Made by a program: the position numbers and the translations under genes
Origin: Acidobacteriota bacterium
GTDB taxonomy: Bacteria; Acidobacteriota; Terriglobia; Terriglobales; Acidobacteriaceae
Direction of reading: 5' to 3'
DNA: 23,658 bases
Assembly: GCA_003225515.1 (NCBI GenBank)
Contig: QIAK01000077.1
Span: forward strand, 30,143 to 53,800
The notes under the pieces: model-generated
What the model was told of the DNA's origin: nothing
Database searches by the model: none
Seen by the model: only the letters and a program-made list of their open reading frames with translations
Part shown: positions 1 through 7,927 of the stretch, piece after piece
How positions within the stretch are numbered: the first letter of the stretch is position 1
Layout: every line of letters starts with the position of its first letter

Positions 1-594
1 GCCACAGCGGAAGATCGAGTTGCTTGGGCCTCTTTCCTGATGCTGTTCTTTGCCAAGCTCGATGCCGCCAAAGGGTGGACGAAGCAATTGCATCTGGGAG
101 CGCGGCGCAATGTGAATACTCTGGCCCGCCAAACGCTCGGTCCGGATACCGGGTTCGATACGATCGGAGATTTTCCGCAAATTCAGTCACTTGCCGCGTT
201 TCTGGATCTGCTCTCTCAAGAGCGCGCTCTGCCCAAGATGATCCTGTATAACTCGAATCCTGCCGACACATTGCCTTTCGCTACGCTGATCGGCAGCTTT
301 CAGGATGGCGAGAAGCCTGCAAAGATCCAATACGGCAGTGCATGGTGGTTCCTCGACCAAAAACAGGGAATCACGGCGCAACTAGATGCGTTATCCAATC
401 TCGGCCTCCTATCCCACTTCATCGGAATGGTCACAGACTCTCGTTCTTTTATGTCGTACCCCCGCCACGAGTATTTCCGCCGGATCCTTTGCGACCTCAT
501 CGGACAGGATGTGCAGCGCGGTGACCTATCCGACGACGACGCTCTCTTGGGTCGGCTTATACAGGATATTTGCTATAGAAATGCCAGACGGTAG
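1..594 (+). CDS. uxaC: Glucuronate isomerase, C-terminal part (5' end outside window)
   Basis: Open frame from the first base with no start, so the gene begins before the window; about 197 codons are visible, ending at TAG 592-594. Family members are about 470 residues, so this is roughly the last two fifths. Visible family blocks are LGPDTGFDTIGDFPQ, LYNSNPADTLPFATLIGSF, IQYGSAWWFLDQKQGI and VTDSRSFMSYPRHEYFRRI, all typical of the uronate isomerase (UxaC) C-terminal half. The enzyme interconverts D-glucuronate and D-fructuronate (or galacturonate and tagaturonate) in the cytoplasm at the start of hexuronate breakdown. The following gene has its own promoter region and is unrelated, so uxaC looks like the end of a transcription unit. 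Identification is by motif recognition and is very secure; the substrate preference is not visible. Confidence 0.95.
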   Translation, partial: ATAEDRVAWASFLMLFFAKLDAAKGWTKQLHLGARRNVNTLARQTLGPDTGFDTIGDFPQIQSLAAFLDLLSQERALPKMILYNSNPADTLPFATLIGSFQDGEKPAKIQYGSAWWFLDQKQGITAQLDALSNLGLLSHFIGMVTDSRSFMSYPRHEYFRRILCDLIGQDVQRGDLSDDDALLGRLIQDICYRNARR

Positions 595-693
595 TGCCCC
601 AATAGTAAACGCCCTAGCATCAATCAGTTACGGGATCAAAGCCTCTGAGTGTCTTCTTCCGCCCCGTCGGGCATCTCGAGATCACCTTTTCGC

Positions 694-709
694 AACTAAC
701 AAATTAGTT
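694..709. promoter_or_regulatory. Putative BlaI-type operator upstream of the repressor gene
   Basis: AACTAACAAATTAGTT is an inverted repeat with arms AACTAA and TTAGTT around a 4-base spacer. With flanking C693 and G710 the arms reach 7 bp. It ends within a possible -35 TTGACG (708-713), so binding would block RNA polymerase. It recurs with one change at 2652-2667. BlaI-family repressors are known to bind short palindromes in their own promoters; the assignment to this repressor is inferred. Confidence 0.7.
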
Positions 710-765
710 GACGTTTTTGATCCAGCCTCGTCTGAATAACGCGATGGCGTCCGGAGGAGAAAGCT

Positions 766-1143
766 TTGGCTCGTAGCAAGTCCACAACCCTGACCGAAGC
801 CGAGTTGCGCATCATGAATGTGCTCTGGGACCGGCAATCGGCGACCGTTCATGAGGTTCTGCAGGCTCTGCCCGCCAAGCCCGTCCTGGCCTATAACTCG
901 GTCCTGACTATCATCCGCATCCTCGAGAAGAAGGGATATCTGAAACACGTCAAGGATAAACGCGCTCACGTTTACCTGCCGCTGGTAGACCGCAAGGATG
1001 CCACGCGCTTTGAAGTACGCCACCTGGTCAACCGATTCTTTGGCGATTCGCACGAACTGCTCGCCCTGAACGTGCTCGAAGAGACCAGCATTGATGCGGA
1101 AGAGCTTAGCCGTCTGCGGCAGCTTTTGGAAAGGAGCAAGTGA
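766..1143 (+). CDS. BlaI/MecI-family transcriptional repressor
   Basis: A 125-residue winged-helix protein of the BlaI/MecI/CopY family (Penicillinase_R). The start is TTG at 766, chosen because GGAGGAGA (753-760) lies five bases before it. Residues about 7-80 carry the family pattern: LTEAELRIMNVLW, then VHEVLQAL, the recognition-helix region AYNSVLTIIRILEKKGYL and the wing KRAHVYLPLV. The C-terminal part (about 85-125) is the helical dimerisation region, which the partner protease cleaves in characterised systems. The gene is followed immediately by an M56 peptidase whose ribosome-binding site lies within the last codons of this one, a classical repressor/antirepressor arrangement. A palindrome overlapping the promoter suggests autorepression. 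Nothing in the neighbourhood is a beta-lactamase; the likely second target is htrA. Confidence 0.93.
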   Translation: MARSKSTTLTEAELRIMNVLWDRQSATVHEVLQALPAKPVLAYNSVLTIIRILEKKGYLKHVKDKRAHVYLPLVDRKDATRFEVRHLVNRFFGDSHELLALNVLEETSIDAEELSRLRQLLERSK

Positions 1144-1144
1144 C

Positions 1145-2608
1145 GTGACGATCCCTTTTGATATGCATGCGATCGCCCAGGTCTCGACGCTCCGAATCGT
1201 GGATTGCCTGCTGGAAGGTACGCTCATCGCTATCTTCGCAGGGCTCTTATTGAGAATCGCCCGCCGTCAGAGTTCCGCCACAAGATTTGCCGTCTGGTTC
1301 GGCACCCTGATGGCGATTGCCGTGTTGCCGTTGCTCAACGGTGTCGGGTCTATGCAAGGCACAACCAATGCAGACGGAGGGGCTAGCGCCGGTACTTTGA
1401 GCCGACCACTGATTACGCTGCCGTCTTCCTGGACGATTTATCTATTCGCAGCATGGGGCGCGATCGCTACATGGTCGCTGTTTCGCGTGGCTAGCGGATT
1501 GTGGCATCTTCATGTGCTCCGCAAGAATTGCGTCGCTGTCGACTCCGCGAAGCTGGATCCTCAACTTCAGCAAACGCTCGCGCGCAAGCTCACCTCTCGG
1601 TCAGTCGCGTTTTGCACCTCTGGCCGCGTGAGTGTGCCCACGGCAATTGGCTTGATGAAACCCGCGGTGGTGGTTCCTGCCTGGGTGATGCAGGAACTCT
1701 CCCCCGCGGAACTGAACCAGGTTCTGCTTCACGAACTCGCGCATCTCGATCGTTGGGACGACTGGACCAATCTCGCCCAAAAATTGATTAAAGCCCTGTT
1801 CTTCTTCCATCCCGCAGTCTGGTGGATTGAGAGGAAACTTTCTCTGGAGCGCGAGATGGCATGCGATGACGCTGTGGTGGAAGCGACGGCAAGCCCGCGT
1901 GCCTATGCGGAGTGCCTGGCGCACCTTGCTGAAAAAAGTTTTATGCAACGCAGCGTTGCTCTTGCACAAGCCGCCTTGGGCCGCATTCGTCAAACCTCGC
2001 TTCGCGTTGCTCAGATCCTCGACGCGAACCGGCACGTCAGCAGTCCCCTTGGAACCGGAAGAGGCTGGAAGGCTGTGGTATCGCTGGTAGCAGTGTTTGC
2101 CTGTTCCTGTGTTCTCGGTTTTTCGAGGGCGCCCAGGCTCATTGCGTTTACCAATGGGGAGATAAACCACGTTATCCCGACGACCACGATCGGCTCTAAT
2201 GATGCCGTGACCGCGGGTGCCAGCGAGGATCAGACTGCCAATCAGATATCTCCCGCTCGGCAGTGGCAAGCAAAGCTGGTGCCAGTAAATTCAGCGCCAG
2301 CGAGGATTGTGCAAGCAAAACTGAGCACAACTCCAGTTCACCACATGCATTCTGAGCACGCTACAACACAGGCCTCAGGCTCGGTCCCGCTTCGGACAGG
2401 CATGCTTCGCCAGGCTAAGCTTCGGCAGACCATGGCTCGTAAAACGAGTGCTCAAGTTATTCCCGCCGCTTTCACCGGAACTCTATTCGTAGTCATCGAA
2501 GACAGCTATATTCAGGAACGTCCGGTGTTTCAAATCCAAGTGTGGCGGGTGATGGTCCTGCACCCCGTCGCCGATCCCGACAGCGGAGTTCCGGCTAAGC
2601 AAACATAG
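1145..2608 (+). CDS. M56-family (BlaR1/MecR1-like) membrane metallopeptidase, antirepressor
   Basis: A membrane-embedded zinc protease of 487 residues. The GTG at 1145 is preferred over an upstream ATG (1091) that would overlap the repressor gene, because GGAAAGGAG (1128-1136) sits eight bases before it. Probable membrane segments lie at about 24-38, 47-64, 94-113 and 308-326. The cytoplasmic loop carries HELAH (196-200), then FFHPAVWW and EREMACDD (about 235-242), which supplies the third zinc ligand. In BlaR1 and MecR1 this domain inactivates the repressor after a C-terminal penicillin-binding domain senses drug. Here the outer part after the last helix is only about 160 residues, low in complexity, rich in Ala/Thr/Gln, with QAKL appearing three times, and no transpeptidase-like domain is visible. 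It should therefore sense something other than a beta-lactam. Translational coupling with the repressor is likely. Confidence 0.92.
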   Translation: MTIPFDMHAIAQVSTLRIVDCLLEGTLIAIFAGLLLRIARRQSSATRFAVWFGTLMAIAVLPLLNGVGSMQGTTNADGGASAGTLSRPLITLPSSWTIYLFAAWGAIATWSLFRVASGLWHLHVLRKNCVAVDSAKLDPQLQQTLARKLTSRSVAFCTSGRVSVPTAIGLMKPAVVVPAWVMQELSPAELNQVLLHELAHLDRWDDWTNLAQKLIKALFFFHPAVWWIERKLSLEREMACDDAVVEATASPRAYAECLAHLAEKSFMQRSVALAQAALGRIRQTSLRVAQILDANRHVSSPLGTGRGWKAVVSLVAVFACSCVLGFSRAPRLIAFTNGEINHVIPTTTIGSNDAVTAGASEDQTANQISPARQWQAKLVPVNSAPARIVQAKLSTTPVHHMHSEHATTQASGSVPLRTGMLRQAKLRQTMARKTSAQVIPAAFTGTLFVVIEDSYIQERPVFQIQVWRVMVLHPVADPDSGVPAKQT

Positions 2609-2651
2609 TCATGGAAGGGGCAGCAAACATTCGCACGATCGCGTTTGTAAG

Positions 2652-2667
2652 AACTAACGAATTAGTT
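2652..2667. promoter_or_regulatory. Putative BlaI-type operator upstream of htrA
   Basis: AACTAACGAATTAGTT matches the palindrome in front of the repressor gene at 15 of 16 positions, differing only in the spacer (G for A). It lies in the 94-base gap between the M56 gene and htrA, ending 35 bases before the htrA start codon. It suggests htrA has its own promoter controlled by the same repressor. A convincing -35/-10 pair could not be placed. Confidence 0.68.
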
Positions 2668-2702
2668 ATTCAGCAAACAACTCCCGAAAGGATTAAACGA
2701 AA

Positions 2703-4250
2703 ATGAACTTCGTAACTCGATTGAAGGCACAATCAACTAAATGGACGCGCCGCCTGGCTATGCCAGTGCTTGCTCTGGCGCTAGCCGCCTCGTTCGCAAC
2801 CTATGAATGCGTGAAACCCGCGGCGGCACGAGCGGCCAGCGCATCGCCCGCAGCCGCTCCTCTCGATGCCGATAGCGTCGGCGCGCTGCTTTCCCTCGAC
2901 AAAGCGATGGAAACGTTGGCAGCCCGTGTGACTCCTGCCGTGGTGAACGTCACGGTCACATCGCGAACCAAGAACGAAGCGAATGGCAGGCAAACACCTG
3001 ACGACATGCAGCAATTCTTTGGTCCGCAGAACCCGTTCGGTCAATTTTTTGGACCTGGCATGCAACAGCGCCAGCCTCAGATTGAGCACGGCATGGGCAG
3101 CGGCGTCGTAATTTCGCCCGATGGATATATCGTCACTAACAATCACGTGATTGATGGCGCCGTCGACATCCGCGTCACAACCAGCAATCGCCGTGTCATG
3201 AAAGCGAAACTGATCGGAGCCGACCCCGTCACCGATCTGGCGGTCTTGAAAGTGAACGCGACCGACCTGGCCAGCGCTCCCTGGGGAGACTCGAAAGAAG
3301 TGAAGCCCGGTCAGACCGTCCTCGCTTTTGGCAATCCCTTCGGATTCCGTTTCACCGTCACGCGCGGAATCGTCAGCGCTATCAATCGAGCGAATCCCGA
3401 TCCTACGGATCGCAGCAAGCCTGGTGAGTTCATTCAGACAGACGCTGCCATCAACCCGGGTAACTCTGGTGGTCCGCTGGTGGATGCTCGAGGACAGGTG
3501 GTGGGCATCAATACTTTCCTGATTTCGTCGTCGGGTAGCTTCTCAGGAATGGGCTTTGCTATTCCGACCCAGATTGTCAGGCCTACGGTCGAGACCTTGA
3601 TCCGCGATGGCAAAGTCAGCCACGGACGCATCGGAATCGGCATCGCTGATGTGACCCCTGAAAACGCTAAGTTCTTCGACGAATCCAACGCAACGGGAGG
3701 CGTGGTGACGCAAGTCGATCCAGACTCCCCGGGAGCAAAGGCTGGCCTGCAGATCGGCGACGTCATTACCGAAGTCGATGGACAGAAGGTCACTGACGCC
3801 GGCGAACTCCAGGTAGTTGTCGGTCAGAAACAGCCCGGAACGAAGATCTCGCTTACGGTCCTTCGTAACGGCAAGAGTATGACCGTTCCAGTCACGCTTG
3901 AGGAGCTCGGCAACCACAGCGAAGGCACTGATCGCGCGGGCAATGGCGAAGGCAAGATGCGCTGGGGCCTTGGCCTGAGCAATCTCACTCCCGAGCTGCG
4001 AGATCAGATTCAGGCGCCGCACGATATCCATGGCGCCGTGATCGATCAAGTACAGCCGGGCAGTTCTGCAGATAATGCCGGATTGCAGCGTGGGGACATC
4101 ATCCTGGAAGTGAATCGCCACAAAGTTCAGTCCGCAGCCGACGTGCAACAAGCCCTGTCCAAGGTAGCGAAGGGCGAAGATGCACTGCTGCTGGTCTGGT
4201 CGAATGGCGGCAACACTTTCCGCGTGCTGCATTCCCCTGAAGGCGCCTAA
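2703..4250 (+). CDS. htrA: Periplasmic HtrA/DegP-family serine protease with two PDZ domains
   Basis: A 515-residue DegP/DegQ-type protease. The N-terminus has a signal peptide: a basic stretch, a hydrophobic core at about 20-32 and an Ala-rich cleavage region near AARA-AS (about 44). The trypsin-like domain carries the full triad: H148 in TNNHVIDGA, D178 in DPVTDLAVLKV, and S255 in INPGNSGGPL. Two PDZ domains follow, at about 300-395 and 425-510, with GLQIGDVI and GLQRGDII carboxylate-loop-like motifs. A Gln/Phe/Gly-rich loop (about 100-125) precedes the protease core, as in DegP LA loops. Such proteins degrade or refold damaged envelope proteins. The start has AAAGGA about ten bases upstream. 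The repressor/M56 pair just upstream and the shared operator suggest regulated expression on envelope stress. Confidence 0.96.
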   Translation: MNFVTRLKAQSTKWTRRLAMPVLALALAASFATYECVKPAAARAASASPAAAPLDADSVGALLSLDKAMETLAARVTPAVVNVTVTSRTKNEANGRQTPDDMQQFFGPQNPFGQFFGPGMQQRQPQIEHGMGSGVVISPDGYIVTNNHVIDGAVDIRVTTSNRRVMKAKLIGADPVTDLAVLKVNATDLASAPWGDSKEVKPGQTVLAFGNPFGFRFTVTRGIVSAINRANPDPTDRSKPGEFIQTDAAINPGNSGGPLVDARGQVVGINTFLISSSGSFSGMGFAIPTQIVRPTVETLIRDGKVSHGRIGIGIADVTPENAKFFDESNATGGVVTQVDPDSPGAKAGLQIGDVITEVDGQKVTDAGELQVVVGQKQPGTKISLTVLRNGKSMTVPVTLEELGNHSEGTDRAGNGEGKMRWGLGLSNLTPELRDQIQAPHDIHGAVIDQVQPGSSADNAGLQRGDIILEVNRHKVQSAADVQQALSKVAKGEDALLLVWSNGGNTFRVLHSPEGA

Positions 4251-4257
4251 ACAAATA

Positions 4258-4295
4258 GCGCCGCACTCCCTAATTGAGGTGAGGGAGTGCGGCGC
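4258..4295. terminator. Strong hairpin between convergent genes (htrA and the AsmA-like gene)
   Basis: A perfect 14-bp stem, GCGCCGCACTCCCT (4258-4271) with AGGGAGTGCGGCGC (4282-4295), around a 10-base loop, starting eight bases after the htrA stop codon. There is no clean T tract on the plus side, so it may act as an mRNA 3' stabiliser or a bidirectional terminator rather than a canonical intrinsic one. Confidence 0.75.
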
Positions 4296-4362
4296 AATGC
4301 CTTTAGTAAGGCAGAATAAGCTTGCTATCTACTCTATCTCAGTTTTCAAGGAGTTCGAGCGG

Positions 4363-6060
4363 TTAGCGAGCAGTCGCAGTGTCGCCGGGCGCCTTCGCGG
4401 ACGACTCTTCTTTGTGGAAGAGGTCGAGGCCGAAGTGGGGTTCGTCTTTGGTGCCATTGATCTTGAAAGGAACTTCAGCGCCTGCGCCATGCTTGTGGAA
4501 GAATGGATCGACCGGCTTCAGCAGAATTGATTTCCATCCCGTCGTCATCTGGGACAGCTTCGCGTCCAGCCGCAGCGATCCATGAAAATCAAACTTATTG
4601 CCGTCGAGGCTGTACTGTCCAGTCATGTCGGCATGAGTTCCCGGAACCTGAAAATGCAAATAAGAGAACGAAAGCACTCCTGTATCGAGTCTGAATTTCC
4701 CTTCCAGATCAGACGAGACCAGCGGAGCGTTCTGGCCCTTCGGGGCAGACCCTTTGCCGAGACTCCGCATGCTCAAGGAATTGATCCGATCCTGCAGCTT
4801 CTGATTGGTAAATTCGCCCTCGGGAATGTGAAAATTGCCCGTAAGCTGCAGCCGATTGGCGATATCCGCATGACCCGCCGGAAGATTCAGTTCGGCCTTC
4901 ATTGCGACGATACCCGTCATGATCGGCGGGTCGGTTTTAACCCCAAGCTTGAGCAAATCTTCAACGGTGGCATGGCCGAGCACTACACCGAGTTCAATGT
5001 CGTGTCCCAGCGGATTTTTCATCCGCACGATCTTTCCTCGCGCAGTAAATGAAGAATGCAGAACGCGTGCTTTGACGGGATCGAGGTAGGTATCGCCGTC
5101 CGTGCCATCAACGATCGCATGAAAATCGGTGTGCAGCGGCACTCGATGACCGCTGACGGCGATTTGAAAGTCGGGCGTATCCGTCTGCCCTTCGACTTCG
5201 ATTCGGCCCAGTGTTCCTGCGTATCGGCCTGTCGATGACAGGATTCCCCCGATGCCGGCGATCGTTCCAAGATCTGCATGGGTAAAGTCATACTCGCCAC
5301 TCACGGCAGTATCGCGCGGACTTTCCTCATTCAGCGGTCCGAAAACACCTGTCGACTTGATATCGCCGACCGGCTTGGGATTGATCAGCGTTGCGTCGAA
5401 ACGCAGCGGCTGCCCCGGACCTATATCCTTCATCCGCAAGTCGCTGATATCGAACTCCAGCGGCGGCTTGTTCGGCCTGGCCGTGTTGATAATCAACTTC
5501 GTGTCCGCGCAGACGAAATGGTCAACCGTGATGCTCATCTTGCCGCCGCGTCGCCTGAGGTTGCTCATTTGCTTGCGATCGTTCTTAGGCGGAACGTTCA
5601 TCGTCAAGCCGCTCACATAGATCGTATCGACGTGCATGGGCTCGCGGAACAAGCTACGCACTGCCGTCTGGAACCGGAATTCCCCAATCTCGATTAGCGG
5701 CTGAACACCGTCTTGCCACGGGTTCGGATCGGTAGCGCCGTAAATCTGCAGTCCCTTACCCTCAACGTGCACGCCATTCGCCACCCACACGTGGAGCTCA
5801 GCTAATTCCACCCGGCTTTTGAATCGGGCCGAAAGCGTTTCGATCACGCGCGTTCGCAGAATCGGTTGCGCTCGCACAATCACCATACGAACGCATACTC
5901 CGATTATCAGCAGAAGGCCAAAGAGGATTCCAGCGATCCACCGCCATCGCCGTGGACGGCGGCGCCGCATCCGCACGAGATTCCCGCGACGGAGTGTGAT
6001 TGGCGGCGCAGAGGATGGAGAGGGCGGAAGGGGTGGAGAAGATGGAGCGGAAGAGGCCAA
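4363..6060 (-). CDS. AsmA-like inner-membrane-anchored protein
   Basis: A 565-residue protein with a Pro/Ser-rich and then Arg-rich cytoplasmic N-terminus, one membrane helix (about residues 41-62) and a large periplasmic region rich in beta strands. The stretch after the helix (RVIETLSARFKSRVELAELHV) is the typical opening of AsmA/DUF748-type proteins. Later repeats of the pattern 'G.F..PEGEFTNQKLQDRINSLS' and 'SYLHFQVPGTHADMTGQYSLDG' match the AsmA C-terminal region. Relatives are thought to form bridges for lipid transfer between membranes or to affect outer-membrane assembly. The first codon is taken as TTG at 6060, but the purine-rich GAAGGGAGG lies only one base away, and ATG at 5970 (residue 31) is an alternative just before the Arg cluster. 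The gene converges on htrA. The exact function is not visible. Confidence 0.8.
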   Translation of the reverse strand: MASSAPSSPPLPPSPSSAPPITLRRGNLVRMRRRRPRRWRWIAGILFGLLLIIGVCVRMVIVRAQPILRTRVIETLSARFKSRVELAELHVWVANGVHVEGKGLQIYGATDPNPWQDGVQPLIEIGEFRFQTAVRSLFREPMHVDTIYVSGLTMNVPPKNDRKQMSNLRRRGGKMSITVDHFVCADTKLIINTARPNKPPLEFDISDLRMKDIGPGQPLRFDATLINPKPVGDIKSTGVFGPLNEESPRDTAVSGEYDFTHADLGTIAGIGGILSSTGRYAGTLGRIEVEGQTDTPDFQIAVSGHRVPLHTDFHAIVDGTDGDTYLDPVKARVLHSSFTARGKIVRMKNPLGHDIELGVVLGHATVEDLLKLGVKTDPPIMTGIVAMKAELNLPAGHADIANRLQLTGNFHIPEGEFTNQKLQDRINSLSMRSLGKGSAPKGQNAPLVSSDLEGKFRLDTGVLSFSYLHFQVPGTHADMTGQYSLDGNKFDFHGSLRLDAKLSQMTTGWKSILLKPVDPFFHKHGAGAEVPFKINGTKDEPHFGLDLFHKEESSAKAPGDTATAR

Positions 6061-6222
6061 GCCTCCCTTCTACGCTGGCCATATCCAAAATAAAATCAGG
6101 TCTTTACCGCAGAAGAATTTCATCGGTCCCTTATAAGCAAACACATGTGCTGGGAACGTAACACTCTGCAGCCGCTCGAGACACCGCGCGAACGATAAGC
6201 GAGGCGCGCAGGAATCGCGGGC

Positions 6223-7212
6223 CTATCCGTTCACCAATGCCATCATGTGCTCTGGATATCGCTTTCCCACAACCGCTTCCGGCGGAAACACTTCATCAAT
6301 CCTCCGCAAATCCTCGGCGCTCAGTTCCACCGAGACCGCTCCAAGGTTTTCCTCCAGGTATTTCCGCCGCTTCGTTCCGGGAATCGGGACAATGTCGTCC
6401 CCCTGCGCCAGCACCCACGCTAAGGCCAACTGTGACGGCTTGCATCGTTTCTCACCCGCAATCTCTTCAACTCGCCGCACCAGGTCGAGATTCTTTTGGA
6501 AATTCTCTCCTTGAAACCGTGGACTGTTTCTCCGGTAATCATCCGCTTCCAAATCTTCGAAACGTTTGAATTGCCCCGTCAAGAACCCTCGTCCCAGCGG
6601 ACTGTAAGCCACAAATCCGATTCCCAGCTCGCGGCAAGTAGCCAGAATGCCGGCCTCTGGGTCGCGCGTCCAGAGCGAATACTCTGTCTGCAACGCGGCA
6701 ATCGGATGCACTTTCACAGCGCGCCTCAGCGTCTGCGCAGAAGCCTCAGAGAGCCCGAGATAGCGTACTTTTCCCTCTTTCACCAGCGCGGCCATTGCCC
6801 CTACCGTCTCTTCAATCGGCGTGTTGGGATCGACGCGGTGCTGGTAATACAAATCGATAGCCTCCACTCCCATGCGCTGCAAGCTGGCTTCACACGATCG
6901 CCGTACATAGTCCGGCTTCCCACTCACTCCGCGGACATTAGGATTCGACGGGTCGCGCACGATTCCAAACTTGGTCGCCAGAACGATCTGGTCGCGCTTG
7001 CCCTTGATCGCCCGCCCCACCAGTTCTTCGTTCTTGTGCGGCCCATAAACATCAGCCGTGTCGAGAAACGTAATCCCGAGTTCAAGGGCCCGATGGATTG
7101 TTGCGATAGACTCATCGTCATCCCGTACCCCGTAAAACTCCGACATTCCCATGCACCCCAGCCCGAGTGCCGATACTTTAAGCCCGCTGCGACCAAGCTC
7201 TCGAAATTGCAT
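6223..7212 (-). CDS. Aldo/keto reductase (AKR, IolS/YakC type)
   Basis: A 329-residue NADPH-dependent oxidoreductase with a complete TIM barrel. The ATG at 7212 is chosen because AAGGAG lies seven bases upstream; an upstream extension of 20 codons lacks a ribosome-binding site and family similarity. The catalytic tetrad is visible: D51 and Y56 in LDTADVYG, K81 in LATKFG, and H125 in YYQHRVD. The family signatures GLGCMGMSEFYG near the N-terminus and VPIPGTKRRKYLEEN (cofactor-binding loop) near the C-terminus are present. It acts in the cytoplasm on aldehydes or ketones; the substrate cannot be deduced. No co-directional partner is tightly linked, and it is divergent from the DinB-like gene across a 186-base gap that should hold both promoters. 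Confidence 0.94.
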   Translation of the reverse strand: MQFRELGRSGLKVSALGLGCMGMSEFYGVRDDDESIATIHRALELGITFLDTADVYGPHKNEELVGRAIKGKRDQIVLATKFGIVRDPSNPNVRGVSGKPDYVRRSCEASLQRMGVEAIDLYYQHRVDPNTPIEETVGAMAALVKEGKVRYLGLSEASAQTLRRAVKVHPIAALQTEYSLWTRDPEAGILATCRELGIGFVAYSPLGRGFLTGQFKRFEDLEADDYRRNSPRFQGENFQKNLDLVRRVEEIAGEKRCKPSQLALAWVLAQGDDIVPIPGTKRRKYLEENLGAVSVELSAEDLRRIDEVFPPEAVVGKRYPEHMMALVNG

Positions 7213-7398
7213 AATGGCTCCTTGCCGAGAAAAATAAGATTCCTGCTGCCTGCTCTCTAACAGATGCACCAACCCTCACTAACGATGGCAGAATAGTGAA
7301 TCGTGTGTCGTACCTGCGCATCTTGATGATTTGCGGCTCGTGTGGGGAACCGCGGCTAGAAGCGATCAGAAAGAAGCACCTGAGTTGGATGAATCGTC

Positions 7399-7917
7399 AT
7401 GCACAACATAGCCCTCTGGTTCGAACGCAAATTCGAGTTCTCCTTCCCCATCGAGCTGTATCCCAATCTATTAGCCCGTTTGCGCGGCACTCCCGCCAGA
7501 CTGGAAGAGACGCTTCGCGGCCGTCCTCACAATATCTTGATCAGGAAACCGGAAGAAAAATGGTCAGCTCAGGAACATGCAGGACACTTACTTGACCTGG
7601 AAACTCTCTGGCTGGCGCGAGTAGCCGATTACGTCACCTGCGCCGATCAACTCACTGCCGCGGACTTGAAAAATCGAAAGACCCACGAAGCCAATCACAA
7701 TGCCGTCCCGATGGAACAAATCCTTGCAAAGTTCCGCAAGGAGCGAGGCCAACTGCTGCAGCACGTGGACGAACTCAACGCATCACTCTATGCCCGAACC
7801 CTGCCTCACCCGCGCATGAAAACTCCAATGCGCCTCGTGGACCACCTGTATTTCGTAGCCGAACATGACGACCACCATCTGGCTCGAATCTGGGAACTGC
7901 TTCACGCCACTCGCTAG
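7399..7917 (+). CDS. DinB-superfamily protein (putative metal-dependent four-helix bundle)
   Basis: A 172-residue protein of the DinB/YfiT-like superfamily. The three-histidine metal site of the family can be assigned: one His in WSAQEHAGHLLDLE (about 59-62) and two in the C-terminal FVAEHDDHHLARI (about 155-160). DinB-like proteins are metal-binding four-helix bundles, several of which are thiol-dependent transferases; this substrate is unknown. The start is ATG at 7399; no strong ribosome-binding site is visible. It stops eleven bases before the convergent selD stop. A second member of the superfamily, damaged, lies at 14885-15388. Confidence 0.85.
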   Translation: MHNIALWFERKFEFSFPIELYPNLLARLRGTPARLEETLRGRPHNILIRKPEEKWSAQEHAGHLLDLETLWLARVADYVTCADQLTAADLKNRKTHEANHNAVPMEQILAKFRKERGQLLQHVDELNASLYARTLPHPRMKTPMRLVDHLYFVAEHDDHHLARIWELLHATR

Positions 7918-7927
7918 ATCAATCGTC

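Noticed and set aside
1091..1144. ATG 1091 as the start of the M56 protease
   Set aside because: It overlaps the repressor gene by 53 bases, while GTG 1145 has a well-placed ribosome-binding site.
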